In this document: piece after piece, positions 23,994-36,128 of the stretch
Layout: each line of letters starts with the position of its first letter
Position numbering within the stretch: position 1 is the stretch's first letter
DNA from: Pseudomicrostroma phylloplanum
Lineage: Eukaryota > Basidiomycota > Exobasidiomycetes > Microstromatales
DNA: 64,000 bases
Reading direction: 5' to 3'
Assembly (NCBI GenBank): GCA_039545275.1
Contig: BCHS01000012.1
Coordinates: 620,001 to 684,000, forward strand
Position numbers and translations under genes: made by a program
The notes under the pieces: generated by a model
The model's database searches: none
Seen by the model: the letters and a program-made list of their open reading frames with translations, nothing else
Told to the model about the DNA's origin: nothing

Positions 23994-26322
23994 GCTCCGC
24001 CGGACCCGTTGGCAGAGGGCTGCTGGCCCCAGCCGATGCGGTCGACGTCCCCTCTTCTCTTTCTGATTCTGTGTCACACCTTTGTACTGTAGCTGGATCT
24101 GCTCCTTTTTCCATCCATCTGCCTCGTGTCTTTTATCCTCCCTGCATTATTGCAATCCGAAGTGGATTCTTGACCTCTGAGGGAGTGTGTGCCGGTCGTA
24201 GTGGGCCTGTCGGCTCTGGATTTGCAGCTCAGTTGTGCTTTGCGGCCGGCGAACGCTTTGTGACTACGCCTGTCGCTGTGGTGCTTGAGTCTCAGCAGCG
24301 ACTGCAATCTAGAATGATGCTTGAGTCTCGGCATCGGCTGAAGAACACCAGGCTGCATCGAGTAATGAAGTGGCCGAGGTGAAACAGCGCAGCCAATGTA
24401 AGCGCATGCTTGTTGTCTCTCACGAATGTGATTTGTATATTGGCACCTTGTGAGCTTACATCTCTCGATACCGGACGATCGCGGCGAAGAAAGGGGTGTG
24501 AACGTGCGATTCCTCGTCGATCGTGATCAGTGCTGGAGAAGAAGGTATAGCCTGATCTGCGCAAGCGCGAGGTCAAGGCTGGAAGTTGAATCCCGCGGTG
24601 CGAGACAGCCAAGTCGGGTGCAGCGAGGGCTTGAGGTGAACTGAATATCTCCCCATCCCCGTAAGAGCTCTTCAGATGGTTGCCAGTGCTGCGCCGCGAA
24701 GAAGGTCACACCAATGATCTCTCGTCCCTGCCCAGACGTCGCTCGAGAAGCGGACCCAAGATTCACGCGCAAGCCCTTCTTGCGCTTCCAGCCTTTGCAA
24801 ACGAATCTCATTGGCTTACGCGTGCTGGTCATCTGTCTTGCTGTTGGTATGGGTTGACTTGTAAGACGTTGCAAGGCATCTCACAACAGCGGTAGACGCC
24901 CCATGCGCTTAAAGGAGCCGAGGTCAGCAATCTAGTTGGCGGGTTGAGACTACCCGAAGAGCGGCGCGCAATGCTGCGCTCTGGCGATCCTTGCACCCGC
25001 AGAGATCAGCTTGACACGAGATGCCTGTTGCAACTGGTGCTGGCAATGAGCAAGTGGGTCTGCCCACTGAACATCGGACAGAAGCAAGCAGCACTGACAG
25101 CCCCGGACATTCCAATGCTCTGTTCAAATCCAGGCGGTAGCGGTTGCCAAGGGGCTGAGCGGCTGATCTTGGTTCGCGCACTTCACATGTAGATCGCACA
25201 GACTAGCACTGAGAGATACTGCACTCTCATCAGGCATCCAACCCCACATCCCACACTGCCTTGTGCTGCTCATTGCGATTCCTGTTTGCTATACTAGCTG
25301 TCGCCAACGCCCGAAGACAGGAATGTTGAAATTGGTGACACCGAATCTGAGGTGCGCTGTTAGCAGATCGAGGATGACTGATATACTTGTGATCGGATAC
25401 TGCTCTGCAGAATGGCAAGACAGCAGCAACAACAGTCACAAGACATCATCCACTGAACACGATAGGCGTGTCGGCACACTGTTGCGTTACTTGACTTTTG
25501 TGCGCCACTCGACGTCGTTTCAACAATGCTGCTCATCTTCGAACGATTACAGACGATCGATGAACGTTGACACGCATCTATTAACATCGTGGGGAAGAAT
25601 GTCCGACGAAGTGAGCGTCTCAGCATGGTCTTATCAGGCTTCCGTTGCCGAGAGTGACCGTACATCGGGCGACGGGACCGAGAGAGGTGGATTACAGTCC
25701 GCGCATTGACGAAAGTGGACTGCCTCCGTGTCGCCACTCTCGCCGTGCTCCATCTCAGCCCGGATTCCATCGCCTCCCTTTCGACACGCATTCCCCGTCA
25801 CTACCACTTCCATCGATAACATCCCCAATTGCAATCCTCTCTTCCTGACCACCATCATCATCCCCCCCTGACCAGACATCACCGACTACCGTGATATCGC
25901 ATTCTGCATCTATCATCCCCTTGCGAGCACCTCGCGCGCCCCTCTCCTCGCGGGCGAATTGTCCGTGTCTTTCAGGCTCTCCTCTCCGGCGCCCCTCTCC
26001 GCTTGACCCTCGCGACACCACACACCTCACCTCACTCGCCACCTTTCGTCCATCGAAGCATCATTCTCCTCCTCCCTCATCCTATCAACACTGTACATTC
26101 GCCCTGCCTCGGAGCAGAGTCGTCGGATCAGCTCAGCCGGGTTGATAGAGCGCGTGCGCCCGTGCCGCCGATCTCGCAAGGGTCCTGAGAGCCCTGCCTG
26201 GCGCGCCCCTCCTGACCTCGCCCAACCAGCTGCTAGCACCGCTCGCTCAAAGCCATCTCATCGCCACTGCGGCTGCCTCGTAGCACTCACCCCTTGTGGG
26301 TCTGACATCACTCAACTCCACG
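23994..26322. other. 2.3 kb intergenic region, no gene recognised
   Basis: It lies between the 3' end of CTI6 and the ASH1-type gene. Frames are short and random-looking on both strands, and no tRNA boxes were recognised. The last 500 bp (about 25750-26300) are strongly pyrimidine-rich on the plus strand and probably carry the promoter and leader of the downstream gene. An unannotated non-coding RNA is possible but unsupported. Confidence 0.45.
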
Positions 26323-29300
26323 ATGCCTCACAACCAGAGCGGGCGCCGCCCCTCTTCCGGCAACTTCAACGCGTCTGCCACTTCCGCTTCTTCCTATTCC
26401 CCAGGTAATGAACGACCACGACGACGAAGCCGAGCGTTCGAGGAGGCAGAAAGGGCCATCACACCAGAGCCAGTCGAGATGGACATCGACTCCATTTCCC
26501 CATCGACGCTGTCCTCAATCTCATCCTCTTCCCACTCTATGGCCACCTCTTCTGCCGCTGCCGCCGAGGAATCCCTCGTCCTTGGCCGAGCGAAGCGAAC
26601 TTCCCACAAGTCTCGAAAGGCCCTAGAGGCCGAGGAGACTGGCCAATCGCGAGCACTCGTCAAGCTCAGGCGCAAGTCCAGGGAGCGAAGCAGTGAGGAT
26701 CCGATCGTCGTGCCAGTGGTCGCAGCGTCACCTCCGCGAGGAGTACAACGAAGTAGGAGACTTGCTTCCAGCGGCGGATCTCGGAGCGTCCAATGCTCAA
26801 GGCATCGATATCCAGACCAAAGCTTCGATGCCGATACCAGCATGGAAGTCATAGCTGTGCCTTCAAGCTCAGCTCTCTCACCGCCCAGTGCAAGTGTGAC
26901 TGCTACCGCCATCGCCAAGGCGGAAGAAGCAGAGACGGAGCTAGCCTTGACCAAGGAGCCCGTGGCGAGCTCAAGCGCTAGTGCCATCCCAGCCGATGCA
27001 AGCATTCCTTCTCGACCTAGGCGCTCCACTACTCGGCTCAGTCAAGTCACGACGGCTGCTATGCTAGCAGCATCCCCTGCCGAAGACTCTTCAGCTGACG
27101 AAGAGGAAGCCGAAGCGCTATCGCAAAGCCTTCCATCTGACGCCAGACCCGAGCGTAGAGCAAGGATTTCCCGAGAGCCAATCCCAAGGCGTTCTCTTCC
27201 AGCTCGAAGAGCTTCAAGGGGTAAATCCTTTGAACATCGAGATCAGGTCGAGGATGCATCTGAGCTGGAGGAGTCAAATGACGTGGCCCAGGAAGCGTCA
27301 TCTTCCAATCAGCTATCACCGAAACAAGAGACCCTGCCCTTCCGCTGGAGGAATGCAATGAAGGCAGCAGAATCGTCTGTGGCCGCTACCCGACCTCGAC
27401 GCTCTATCGGAAATGGAGGCATCAGTCTTGTAGACCAGAGCTCAGATGAGGAGGATGAGCTTGAGGACTCTGTCCGTGATACGCCAGACCTGATCGAGGA
27501 GCAGGACGGATCGTCAAGAGCCGCTTTTGCACGAGAAATCTCCCCCAACGATTCCACACTCTCCTCTATATGCATGTCAGAGGACGAAGACGATGAGGTC
27601 GAAGAAGGAACGCCAGCGTTCACGGACGTAGAGCCAGCCCGGGTAAAGAAGCCGCGAAAGCCATCGCGTGCCACAGCTCAGAAGAAGGTGAGTTTGCGCA
27701 TGTTCACATCGCTAAGCTTCTAGACTGACTTGCTTCCCTCTGCTTTGTGGCTGGTTTTATCCATCTCAGGTCTACCTCTCCACAGGTCTCTACTCGCCGG
27801 ACTTCCAGGTCGAGACCGCGACTGGCTTCATGAGTCAACGAGGCCGTAACCGTGCCTCTACATCTGGTGCGGAGTCATCAACTTCCTCCGCAGCCACCAG
27901 AAGGTCTGCTTTCCCGGAGCCCATCTACTATGGCCATGATCTCCTCGTCTGCCCGCGGGACTTCCGACTTCCCTACCCTATCGTCCATGAGCAGGAAAAG
28001 ACTCGAGCTAGAGTCGATGCCCGTCGCAAGCCGACCTCATACACAAAGATCAACAGCAATCGCTACGTCACTCGTGCCAAGCTCAAGGGCGAGTTGCCTC
28101 TTTGCCAGTGTGATCCTGACAGCAATTGCGGGGATGACTGCCTCAACCGACTGCTTCAATTCATTTGCGATCCCAAGACTTGCCCCTGTGGCGACAAGTG
28201 CACCAACGTCTCCCTTGGCAAGCGACCTCACGCCGAGTGCACTGTCTCTTGGTTCGGTAAGCGAGGATTTGGCCTGACAACTCTGGACGCCATTCCAAAG
28301 CATGGCCTTGTGGACGAGTACAGAGGAGAAGTCATCGACCTTCGGGAGGCAGCTAGGCGAGTCAACGAGTACTACAAAGACACGGGCAACTTCTACTTTC
28401 TCGACTATGATGCCCGCGCTGGAGAGGTTCTCGACGGTGGCCTCCGAGGTAACATCACTCGCTTCGCGAACCACTCTTGCAACCCGAATTGCTACATCGA
28501 GAAGTGGCTCGTCTGCGGTACCGATGAGCCAGGAACTGCCGAGTTCCAGGTGGGACTCTTTGCTGCTAGGGACATCGAAGCAGGCGAGGAACTGACCTAC
28601 GACTACGGCTGGTCTGCGTTCGGAACGAAGCAGGTTGCTGCAGAGGCGGCCAAGAAGATCCCAGTAGCTTGCCATTGCGAAGCTCCTAACTGCAGCGGTG
28701 TCATGGGCGGTAGGAAGCAGGCAGGCTCTTCTCTCCCCTCATCTGCTGCCACACCAGTCCCTGAAGCGACGGACGAAGGCTTCAAAGGCTTGGGGAAGAG
28801 GAGTCGTGAGGCAAGCGAGCCACGAACACAGGAGAGGGTGAGGAAAATCGGTCGACCACGTAAAGTGGGTAGAATCGGCAGGCCTCGCAAAGCCGTAGTG
28901 GATGCCAAGATGGTAGCAGCAGCGGCACGCGCAATCGCCGAGTCACCTCAGGTGCCTCAATTAACTGGGGTCCCTCCCGAGGCACACACTCCTGATCAAC
29001 AATCTGAGCTCAGTCCCTCCGGCAGTACCGCTATGACTGCTGAGCCTTCGGTCGCCGAATCTGAAAGCCGAAGACCTACTCGTGAGCGAAACCCAACTAA
29101 AGTCGAACCCGTCATCTTGACTAGTCCGGAAAGCCAAGGCAAGCAATCGGACGGCCCTCGACGTTTGCCTTTGCCAGGACGGCTCAACGGCACTGTGTCC
29201 AGTGGCCGAAATGTCTCAGTTGCCTCGTTCAAGTTGCCGTCAGACCCTGTAGTCAGCAAGAAGCCCCTCACTTCCGCCAAGGCTATCACGTTGCCAGGTG

Positions 29301-30868
29301 CCTTGACACCTGCTGATGCGGAGCGAATGATGGCTTCAGCTTTGCAAGGCTCCCTTCTGCAGCAGCAGGCTGACACAACACAGGGTAGCTGGCTTGACGT
29401 CAGCGACGAGGAAGAGGAGGAAGAGTCAGAGGAGCCGCAAGATGTCGAGGACGACGAAAGTCGTGACAACAGCGACGAGGAATATCAGGACAACGAAGCC
29501 GCAGACGATGAAGACGCACTGAACATCGATAGCAACTTGAGCTCCCTTGACGAAGGACCGAAGAGAAGGAAGAGGAGGTTTGGAGCCCGCAGAAATTCTT
29601 CTACTGGACTAATTGGAGGTCGAGGCCGATTACGAGGTGCTATACGTGCCGCTGACTATCCTCCCGGCACGCTCTTTTTCTTCGGGGACGGTGTACCTGT
29701 CGAGTCCAGCAAGGTCGACGAAGCCAGTGTTTCCCGAAGCGTCTATTCAGCAGCGGAGCTGGAGGCCAAGAGGGATGAGCAGAGAGAGCGCAACGCTCTT
29801 GGTGCAAGACGCAGGAGACAGGCCAAGAAGGCGGCCAAGGCAGCAGGAGGTGCGAGCAGGTCCAAGAAGGCCGCGCGCTCGGCTTACAGGATGGCACTCA
29901 CCGAGAAGGTCGAGAATGGCGGAAGCGATGCCGAGGGCACTACTGCTTCAACTAATGGGGACAACAAGCGACGACTGCCCTTACCGTCTTCGGCCCAACG
30001 AGCCCAGAAGCTGAGGTTGATTGTCAATGGCCACGGACGTCCCCTGACGATGAGCGGCTCCTCCACGACAACTACAACCACGACTACTACGACCACCACC
30101 TCGTGGTCTGCCCTTTCGGCTCGGTCGGCTGTCAACAACAGGCCTGGTGCCAAACGAAAGAGCGAGGGTAAGGGCGATCCTGAGCCCATTCCCGAGGCTT
30201 ATGCTAACAAGCATGGAAGGAACAAGAGTGGCATCAACTCGAGGAACGGCATCAAGCAGTACGTTATCAAGGGAGAGGCGATCGGTAGTAGCCCTCAGAT
30301 CCTGCCCGCGATCTCGGCAGCTGCAGCGGCTGCCAAAGCAGCCCTCCTCGCTCAGACGGCCCAACCTCGAAAGAGCCTCTCCTCCCGCTCCCCTCACAAG
30401 CGCATTGCCCGCAGAGCATCTAGCACAGGCACTGAGTCTTTCGATGAGGCTACTCCCCAGCCCGAAGCTTCCAGCAGCACAGACTCGCAGAAGAAGAAGA
30501 TGGTCTACACCTCTACCATTGGTCTCCCAGCCGGAGTTTCCGACCCATCCGGAGCCTACATCCCGGACCTGCCCTCTAACCTCGTCGATTCCGGCGTCAT
30601 GTCAAAGGGAGATGCTCGACGAGCCAGGAACGCCTTCTTGGCTCGAGTGCGCCGCTTCATCAAGAGGGGCAACTCATACGAAGTCGCCCTCCAGAAGGCC
30701 AGCTTCATGAGGAGCAAGGGCGACGAGAACACCCCACTCGTCAGAGCCAAGCTTGCCGCGGAAGCTGGAGTCGAGCCTTCACCTTCTCCTGGGCCTGTCA
30801 GGCCTGATGAGCCCGCAGAGGAGACTCCTCAGGTCGAGGGCAAAGGGAAGGAGAGGGCTTCCGAGTGA
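26323..30868 (+). CDS. ASH1: ASH1-type SET-domain histone methyltransferase (likely H3K36)
   Basis: Exons are 26323-27687 and 27770-30868 (82 nt GTGAGT intron, phase 0), giving 1487 residues. ATG 26323 is the first ATG; the frame extends upstream only to a GTG. The first 450 residues are acidic and Ser-rich. Splicing creates KKVYLSTGLYSPDFQ, a block typical of ASH1-like proteins. An AWS zinc region (CQCDPDSNCGDDCLNRL to CPCGDKCTN) starts near residue 563. The SET domain spans about 602-740, with RGNITRFANHSCNPNC and the GEELTYDYGW end, followed by post-SET CHCEAPNCSG. Two adjacent AT-hooks (GRPRK, GRPRK) lie near 815-830. There is no WW or SRI domain, which argues against Set2. A threonine run near residue 1220 is encoded by ACN repeats. 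Expected role: nuclear methylation of H3K36 in facultative heterochromatin control. Confidence 0.87.
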
Positions 30869-31135
30869 GTCGGCCTCACGAGAAGCCCCGAAGTGGTCGC
30901 AGTAGTGGCAATGTCCCTTTGCCGCACCAAAATGTGTCGGGTCCATCCATCTGATGTGATCTCCAGCCCATGTACTTTCTAAAATCATCCTTTCAGAGTC
31001 CCCTGTAAGCTTCCTTCTCAAGCACTATGAGGAACCTCATCACAACTAATGAAACATCCATTTATGCAGATCCATGTGGTATCGAGGGAGGAGATGAGAG
31101 TAAGAACAGAAAGCAGCGTCTCAAGAGAGAGTTCG

Positions 31136-32749
31136 CTATGCATCTACGAGAGCCCACATGATGATGCTTGCTAGAGAGCGGTAGGGCTCCCATGTCTTGG
31201 CGAGGGCTTCCATTTCTGGCGGGCTAGTGACGCGAGGCTCGATGAGAAGAGGTAGTAGTCAGATCTGATAGCCAGACGATAGAGGTAGCGGCAGACACAG
31301 TCAACTCACGTGAGGTATACATTTCCCTTTGCCTTCTGCCCGCTCTTCCTTGTGTTGAGCTGAGCTAGGGTGAGCTTAGCGTCCGCAGGCAGCGCCGGCG
31401 TTTCTGGTAGACTCGTGGCGCCGACGGCGGCTGTACTATGCGAGGTAGTCGTAGTCGAGGCAGTGCCATTGCTCCTCGCTACATGGTGCTCTGAGCTCTC
31501 GACGGCATCCTCGACCTTGTGCGCCTCCTCTCTCTGCTTCATAGCCGCCTTGTCTGCGGCTATCACTGTGCCTTGTGCGTCTGCCGTTGTGGGATTGGGC
31601 TCGGGAGAGGGAGGGCGAGCCTTCTTGCTCGTCACGGGGGGTCCCTCGGGACCCGAGGCCCAGAAGAGAACCATGCCGCGCTGTACGCCCAGGTCGCCTA
31701 CAGGGAGGATGTTGGGACGTCGCAGCGCAAAGAGGAGGAGCATCTGAGCGGTCCAGACGCCGACGCCTCTGTTCGATTGGCGGGACCCAAAGGTGAGGGC
31801 CGTGGGTCGCTCAGTACGTGTCACTGGTCCAGAGCCTGACTCGCAAACATCTCACTCACTTGATCTTGATCAACTCCTCCAGCACCTGCTCCTCGTTCAT
31901 CTCGACGATCTTGCGCACGTCTAGCCTGCCGTCAGAGAAGCGCTCGGCAATGTCGGTCACGTAGCGCACCTTTTGGCCCGACAGGCCCGCCGAGCGGAGC
32001 ACGCCTTCGCCTGCGGATCGCACTTGTAGGGGAGTGGGGAAGGGGAGTGAATCGCGGGGGATGACTGAGAAGTCTGGAACGACGGGCAACCTAGGAAGAG
32101 GCGAGGGTGATGCATTAGTCATGATGTCAGCAGTGTACAATCCTGGACCGACTCACTCTGGGAACCATAGCCTTGTGAACTTGTACAAGATGGATCGAGC
32201 GGCGAGCCAGCTGACCTGCTGTCCCAGTATGCTCGTCACCAGCGTCTTGAACAGATCCAGATCTTTGGCTCTGGGCTGCACCTTGTCTTCCCCATCTCCT
32301 GCCGAGTCCGTCTCGAGGTGCTCATCGGTGAATTCTTCGAAGACTCGAAGAGGAATACGACGGAGAAGAGTGCGGAAGCGCGGGTCTGCCTGGACGAGAT
32401 GCTCTGTGCCCTCCTTCAGAGAGAAGGACAGGCGGGGAAATGGGATGGTGGTACACAGTCGCACCTCGTCTTCGCTCAGCACAGGTAGCGGAGGAGCAGC
32501 CTCGACTGGCGTGGCAGCCGTGACGGCTTTCTTCTTTGGAGACTTTGCCGTTGGAGCAGCTTTGCTGAGAGACGTGGAGGCTTTACTGGCAGGGAAGACT
32601 TGTGAGAGGGGTCGCTTCTTGCTCGTCCGACCATTGACGGACGTGGCCTTGGCTGCGGGGGCGTCTGTCACAGCAGCAGACTTAACGTTGGCCGCTGTCT
32701 TGGGTGGTACGGCCGCCACAGTGCTGCGATGCCTGGTCGTGGGTGGCAT
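31136..32749 (-). CDS. MAG1: DNA-3-methyladenine glycosylase, HhH-GPD family (MAG1/AlkA-like)
   Basis: Exons are complement(32157-32749), (31860-32090), (31310-31768) and (31136-31223), giving 456 residues. The three introns of 66, 91 and 86 nt all start GTGAGT. The enzyme removes alkylated purines from DNA and so starts base-excision repair. The conserved core reads TLVTSILGQQVSWLAARSI, GLSGQKVRYVTDIAERF and IKGVGVWTAQMLLLF. The last is the helix-hairpin-helix, and the predicted catalytic aspartate follows in PVGD(300)LGV. The two joins around the hairpin restore exact family sequence. The first 90 residues are Lys/Ala/Ser-rich, perhaps for nuclear targeting. Oddity: about 100 Ser/Ala/Thr-rich residues are inserted after GVQRG, before the terminal YLTPPEMEALAKTWEPYR. 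It shares a 320 bp intergenic region with POP1. Confidence 0.88.
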
Positions 32750-33069
32750 GGCAGGAAAGAGAGGACGTCCAGGAAGAGCTGAGAGTAGAGACCTGGGCAG
32801 AGTACGGGTAGCCAGGATGAGATGCGCTGCTGTTTAGTCTTCGAAGGTCCGTACGTAGAGGTGCGGAAGGGCGGGTAGACTGCCGATTGTAGGGTTCGAT
32901 GGACCCAATCAGGCGGAAGTGGGACGAGGTGGAGGCGGGGCAACGACGGAGGAGCAGCCGCGCAGGCCACAGAGCTGGGAAATCTCGCATTCCGTCCCGA
33001 GATTTCTCTTTCCGCAACCTCGTACGAAGGCAACCGTACCTTCCGTAATTTCGGCATAGGCCATCTCGT
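32750..33069. promoter_or_regulatory. Putative shared promoter of MAG1 and POP1
   Basis: 320 bp lie between divergent start codons. No recognised element stands out. A common bidirectional promoter is inferred from the spacing. Confidence 0.45.
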
Positions 33070-35661
33070 ATGGCGCCCAAGCGACCTCATCCGGAGGATG
33101 GCGGGCGGCAAGACTCATCCCGAAAGCAGCACAGGATCACGCAGCGTCGCGATGCAAGAAAGATCGATACAGACTCGCGCCCGTCGGCTGGGCAAGCTGG
33201 CCCAACTTCCCGCACATCGACCACAGTCCTTCCTCCTCAGCTCGATGTAGAGCAGACGATTGCGGCTCGGCGCTTCCAGATCCAGGCATTGCAGAGGGCC
33301 ATCCGCGCTTCTCGTGCCTCTGCTTCGACGCGAGCATGGCAGCTTCTTCCTAGGCATGCTCGCAGGAGGGCTGCATCCCACAACATCTTGCGCTTGCCTG
33401 CCAGGCTGCGTCGCAAAGGACTCGCCGAGCTCAGAGCCTCCAACACCGCCCCCAAGACGAAGTCCGAGGTTCGGAAGAGGCTCGCGAATCATCCTCGCTC
33501 CAAGTCGCTGGCTCGCAAGGAAGAGCTGCTACATCGCGCCGCCAGGCCTGGAGCACAATGGCTGGAGACCCACCTCTGGCATGCGAAGCGCTTCCGCATG
33601 AGCAGGCCCGACTTTGACGGCCCTAGGTGGGGATATGTGCTTCCAGAGGAGAGGAGCATGAAGGGTGCGAGGACAGACTGGAGAGCGGCAAGTCAGGGTT
33701 GCGCGGTGCTGGATGCAAGCTACGAAGAGTGGTTTCGGCTGAGCTGTAAGGTCGCAATGTCAGACACTTCCGCTGACGAGGCCACGCAATATCTCCAAGA
33801 GGTAGTGCAGTTGGCAAATGTTCGGCAGCGGTCAAGCCAGCTCGGCCCGCAGCTCTTACCTGGAACAGTAGTTGATGCTGTCTTGCACGCTGGCAACCCC
33901 GGACCATCAGATCAAGCGATATGCCCTCTGACCATCTATTCTGTGACACCCACCACGCGGCGGTCAGAAGGCAGAACCTCCAGCGGAGAGCAAGACAAAG
34001 CAGGGAAGATTCCTCAGCAGAAGCATCGTCGAGCTCCACCGAAAGGACTCCGCAAGGTGCTGGCCTCGCTTCAAGCGACACCTCCATTGTCCGAGGTGCA
34101 TCCGGATTCCGAGGTCCTTGTCCGAGTACATCCCGCTGCCACACGCGACGTCGAAAGGGCACTTCGCAAAGGCATAGCCAAGCGGGAAAAAGTCAAAGAA
34201 GGCGATAAGCTGGTGGCAGTCCGCAAAGGTACACACTTCGTCCTCAGTCAGCTCGATAAGCCCGATGCGGCCACTCTGATCGGTCTGCACAGACCGAATA
34301 AGCCCGCTCAAACAAAGCGTTCCAAGGTATCTGAGAAGTCCTCGATGATCGAACGTCAACGGCTACGCGGCAAGGCGTTCAATGTCTTTGAGCTCTACGG
34401 CCCTCTTTCCGGTCAAGTGTTGAGCCATGTACTGAGTCCTGTGCTCCGCTCACCGGCAGGAGTAGGGGCAGGCTGGCCAGCCTTTGCACAAGGGAGCGAT
34501 CCCACTTTGCAAGTCGATGGGGGGCTTGTCTTCAATCTGTTGGTCACTGACCCGAGACTGACGACGTCCACGAATCGGCGTGTCCGTAGGACTTCGCAAG
34601 CCGCCGCTTCCGCAGACTTCACACCCCTCGACTCCCACGGCAAGGAAATCATTGCAGCGAACATTCTCAGTGATGGCAAGTCAGCGCCTCGCTTCTCCAA
34701 GGGTGACCTGGACAGACGACGTGCGAAGCAGCTGGTGCCTGGCTCTCGTCTGCAGCCAACGGCAGAAGACGATACAGTACCAGTCTTGGTCGTGATGCGG
34801 AGTGTTCTGAAGCCCACTGACGATGCTGAAAAGCAAGTGGGCGGCTATACCTTGATTGTGCCACAAGGCTGGGGATCTGCCTTCTTTCAGGCGCTGGTAG
34901 GTGCTTCAGCACGCCCCCTGTCTCAACAATCACTACGCTCGCTCCACCTGGAGACTGCTACGCCATCATACCCATACGACTGGGTGGGATCACCGGGCTG
35001 GGCTGACGCCTTGGGTTTCACCGAGAACAAGCGACTAGAGGAATGGAGTCGGTTGCCCAAGGGCAAACGTACGGAATGGAAGAGCGTGGGTACCAGATGG
35101 CCGTTCGGTGGAAAAGGCATGTGGACCTCGCTCGTTGTCAATGCTCGAGCGGCTTTGCTAGCACTTCTGTTGGAGAAGAGCGGTATAAAGCACAGCATCA
35201 TCCCTCGGGTCGACAGAGTGCATCTGATGGGATCATCCGAACAACTTTCCGAGCAAGTGCAGCGTCTCCGTGCCTGTAAGGCCTTGGGTCCGACGACGCA
35301 ACCGAAGGTGCCAGCCGCGATCCTACCTCCCATGGCATCCATCACGTCGCACCCTTTTGTATTATTCACCGCAAGGGCTGTTGATCGAGGCAGACTTTCT
35401 GACGGTAACGAGGTGCATCTGCACAGCGCTGCAGCAACGATCACACCCGGTAGGCACATCGGCACGATCACCTCTGGCAATTTCTCACTCGCGCGGGGAC
35501 ACGGCTTCGGACTGGGAGTGGTGGCGAGAGAAGCATGGCTGTATGCTGCCCTGGAGAGCGGAGCGGGTGAAGCCTCGGTCGCGTTGCCTGTTCGCTTCGT
35601 GGTGAGGAGCAGGATCGGGGGGCCTGCGAGGGTAGTCGAGGCGAGTGCCGTAACCTTTTGA
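33070..35661 (+). CDS. POP1: Ribonuclease P/MRP protein subunit POP1
   Basis: A single 2592 nt exon encodes 863 residues. POP1 is the largest protein of RNase P and RNase MRP, which process pre-tRNA 5' ends and pre-rRNA in the nucleus and nucleolus. The N-terminal POP1 domain has basic, arginine-rich RNA-binding stretches (RRRAASHNILRLPARLRRKG, then LETHLWHAKRFRM near residues 165-177). The POPLD region lies near residues 600-640, with GWGSAFFQALVGASARPLS and SYPYDWVGSPGWADA. The C-terminal domain ends with GNFSLARGHGFGLGVV and the terminal FVVRSRIGGPARVVEA. Length fits the family. The absence of introns is unusual in this window. Confidence 0.92.
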   Translation: MAPKRPHPEDGGRQDSSRKQHRITQRRDARKIDTDSRPSAGQAGPTSRTSTTVLPPQLDVEQTIAARRFQIQALQRAIRASRASASTRAWQLLPRHARRRAASHNILRLPARLRRKGLAELRASNTAPKTKSEVRKRLANHPRSKSLARKEELLHRAARPGAQWLETHLWHAKRFRMSRPDFDGPRWGYVLPEERSMKGARTDWRAASQGCAVLDASYEEWFRLSCKVAMSDTSADEATQYLQEVVQLANVRQRSSQLGPQLLPGTVVDAVLHAGNPGPSDQAICPLTIYSVTPTTRRSEGRTSSGEQDKAGKIPQQKHRRAPPKGLRKVLASLQATPPLSEVHPDSEVLVRVHPAATRDVERALRKGIAKREKVKEGDKLVAVRKGTHFVLSQLDKPDAATLIGLHRPNKPAQTKRSKVSEKSSMIERQRLRGKAFNVFELYGPLSGQVLSHVLSPVLRSPAGVGAGWPAFAQGSDPTLQVDGGLVFNLLVTDPRLTTSTNRRVRRTSQAAASADFTPLDSHGKEIIAANILSDGKSAPRFSKGDLDRRRAKQLVPGSRLQPTAEDDTVPVLVVMRSVLKPTDDAEKQVGGYTLIVPQGWGSAFFQALVGASARPLSQQSLRSLHLETATPSYPYDWVGSPGWADALGFTENKRLEEWSRLPKGKRTEWKSVGTRWPFGGKGMWTSLVVNARAALLALLLEKSGIKHSIIPRVDRVHLMGSSEQLSEQVQRLRACKALGPTTQPKVPAAILPPMASITSHPFVLFTARAVDRGRLSDGNEVHLHSAAATITPGRHIGTITSGNFSLARGHGFGLGVVAREAWLYAALESGAGEASVALPVRFVVRSRIGGPARVVEASAVTF

Positions 35662-36128
35662 GGAGTCAGGAAAGATCACTAGTGATGCGCAAAATGTACA
35701 ATACCCACTTTCATCATACTATGTGACTGCTTGAGTCAAGTCTGTCAGTCTGTCCAACAGAGTCATGTCCCCCCTCTTCGAGACATGCGAGTATCGATTT
35801 TTGTCGTGACGCGCCTCGGCGGTCGCTCCCTCTCACTCTCTGTGTCGCCCTTTGTGCTTCCGCGTGTGCTCGGATCCGCACCGCGCAGTCTCTCCCGGCC
35901 CAGCGGATTTTTGCTCGTGGCTGGTAGGACGCCCTGCGCCCCGAATCTTCCTGCGACCATCACGATCTCAAGCAGAGAAGCAGAGCAGAGCAGAGCAGAG
36001 CAGTACAGTAGTAAAGGTAACATCACCTCGTTGCTCTCCCTTTCCCCCCCGCTTCACCCCTTCCTCTCCTCTTTCCCCCTTCCAATACGCCCTCACACCT
36101 CCCCTCACTGGGCGTATCACATCCCATC
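35662..36128. other. Intergenic, probable promoter and leader of the eIF3e gene
   Basis: 467 bp. It contains a short tandem repeat at 35971-36003 and a strongly pyrimidine-rich tract at about 36030-36090, directly upstream of the ATG. Such tracts are common near fungal translation-gene promoters. Confidence 0.5.
35971..36003. repeat. AGCAG-type pentanucleotide microsatellite
   Basis: About six copies of AGCAG/CAGAG follow in tandem, with one imperfect unit near the start. It lies in the presumed leader of the eIF3e gene. Confidence 0.85.

Noticed and set aside
24900..25230. tRNA-like string GTTCAAATCC near 25125
   Set aside because: No A box, anticodon arm or acceptor pairing could be formed around it.
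26394..28675. Two minus-strand frames of about 210 codons opposite the SET gene
   Set aside because: Antisense shadows; the plus strand carries AWS and SET motifs.
32034..32837. 267-codon plus-strand frame opposite MAG1
   Set aside because: It covers exon 1 and intron 1 of a well-supported glycosylase gene on the other strand; composition is a shadow.
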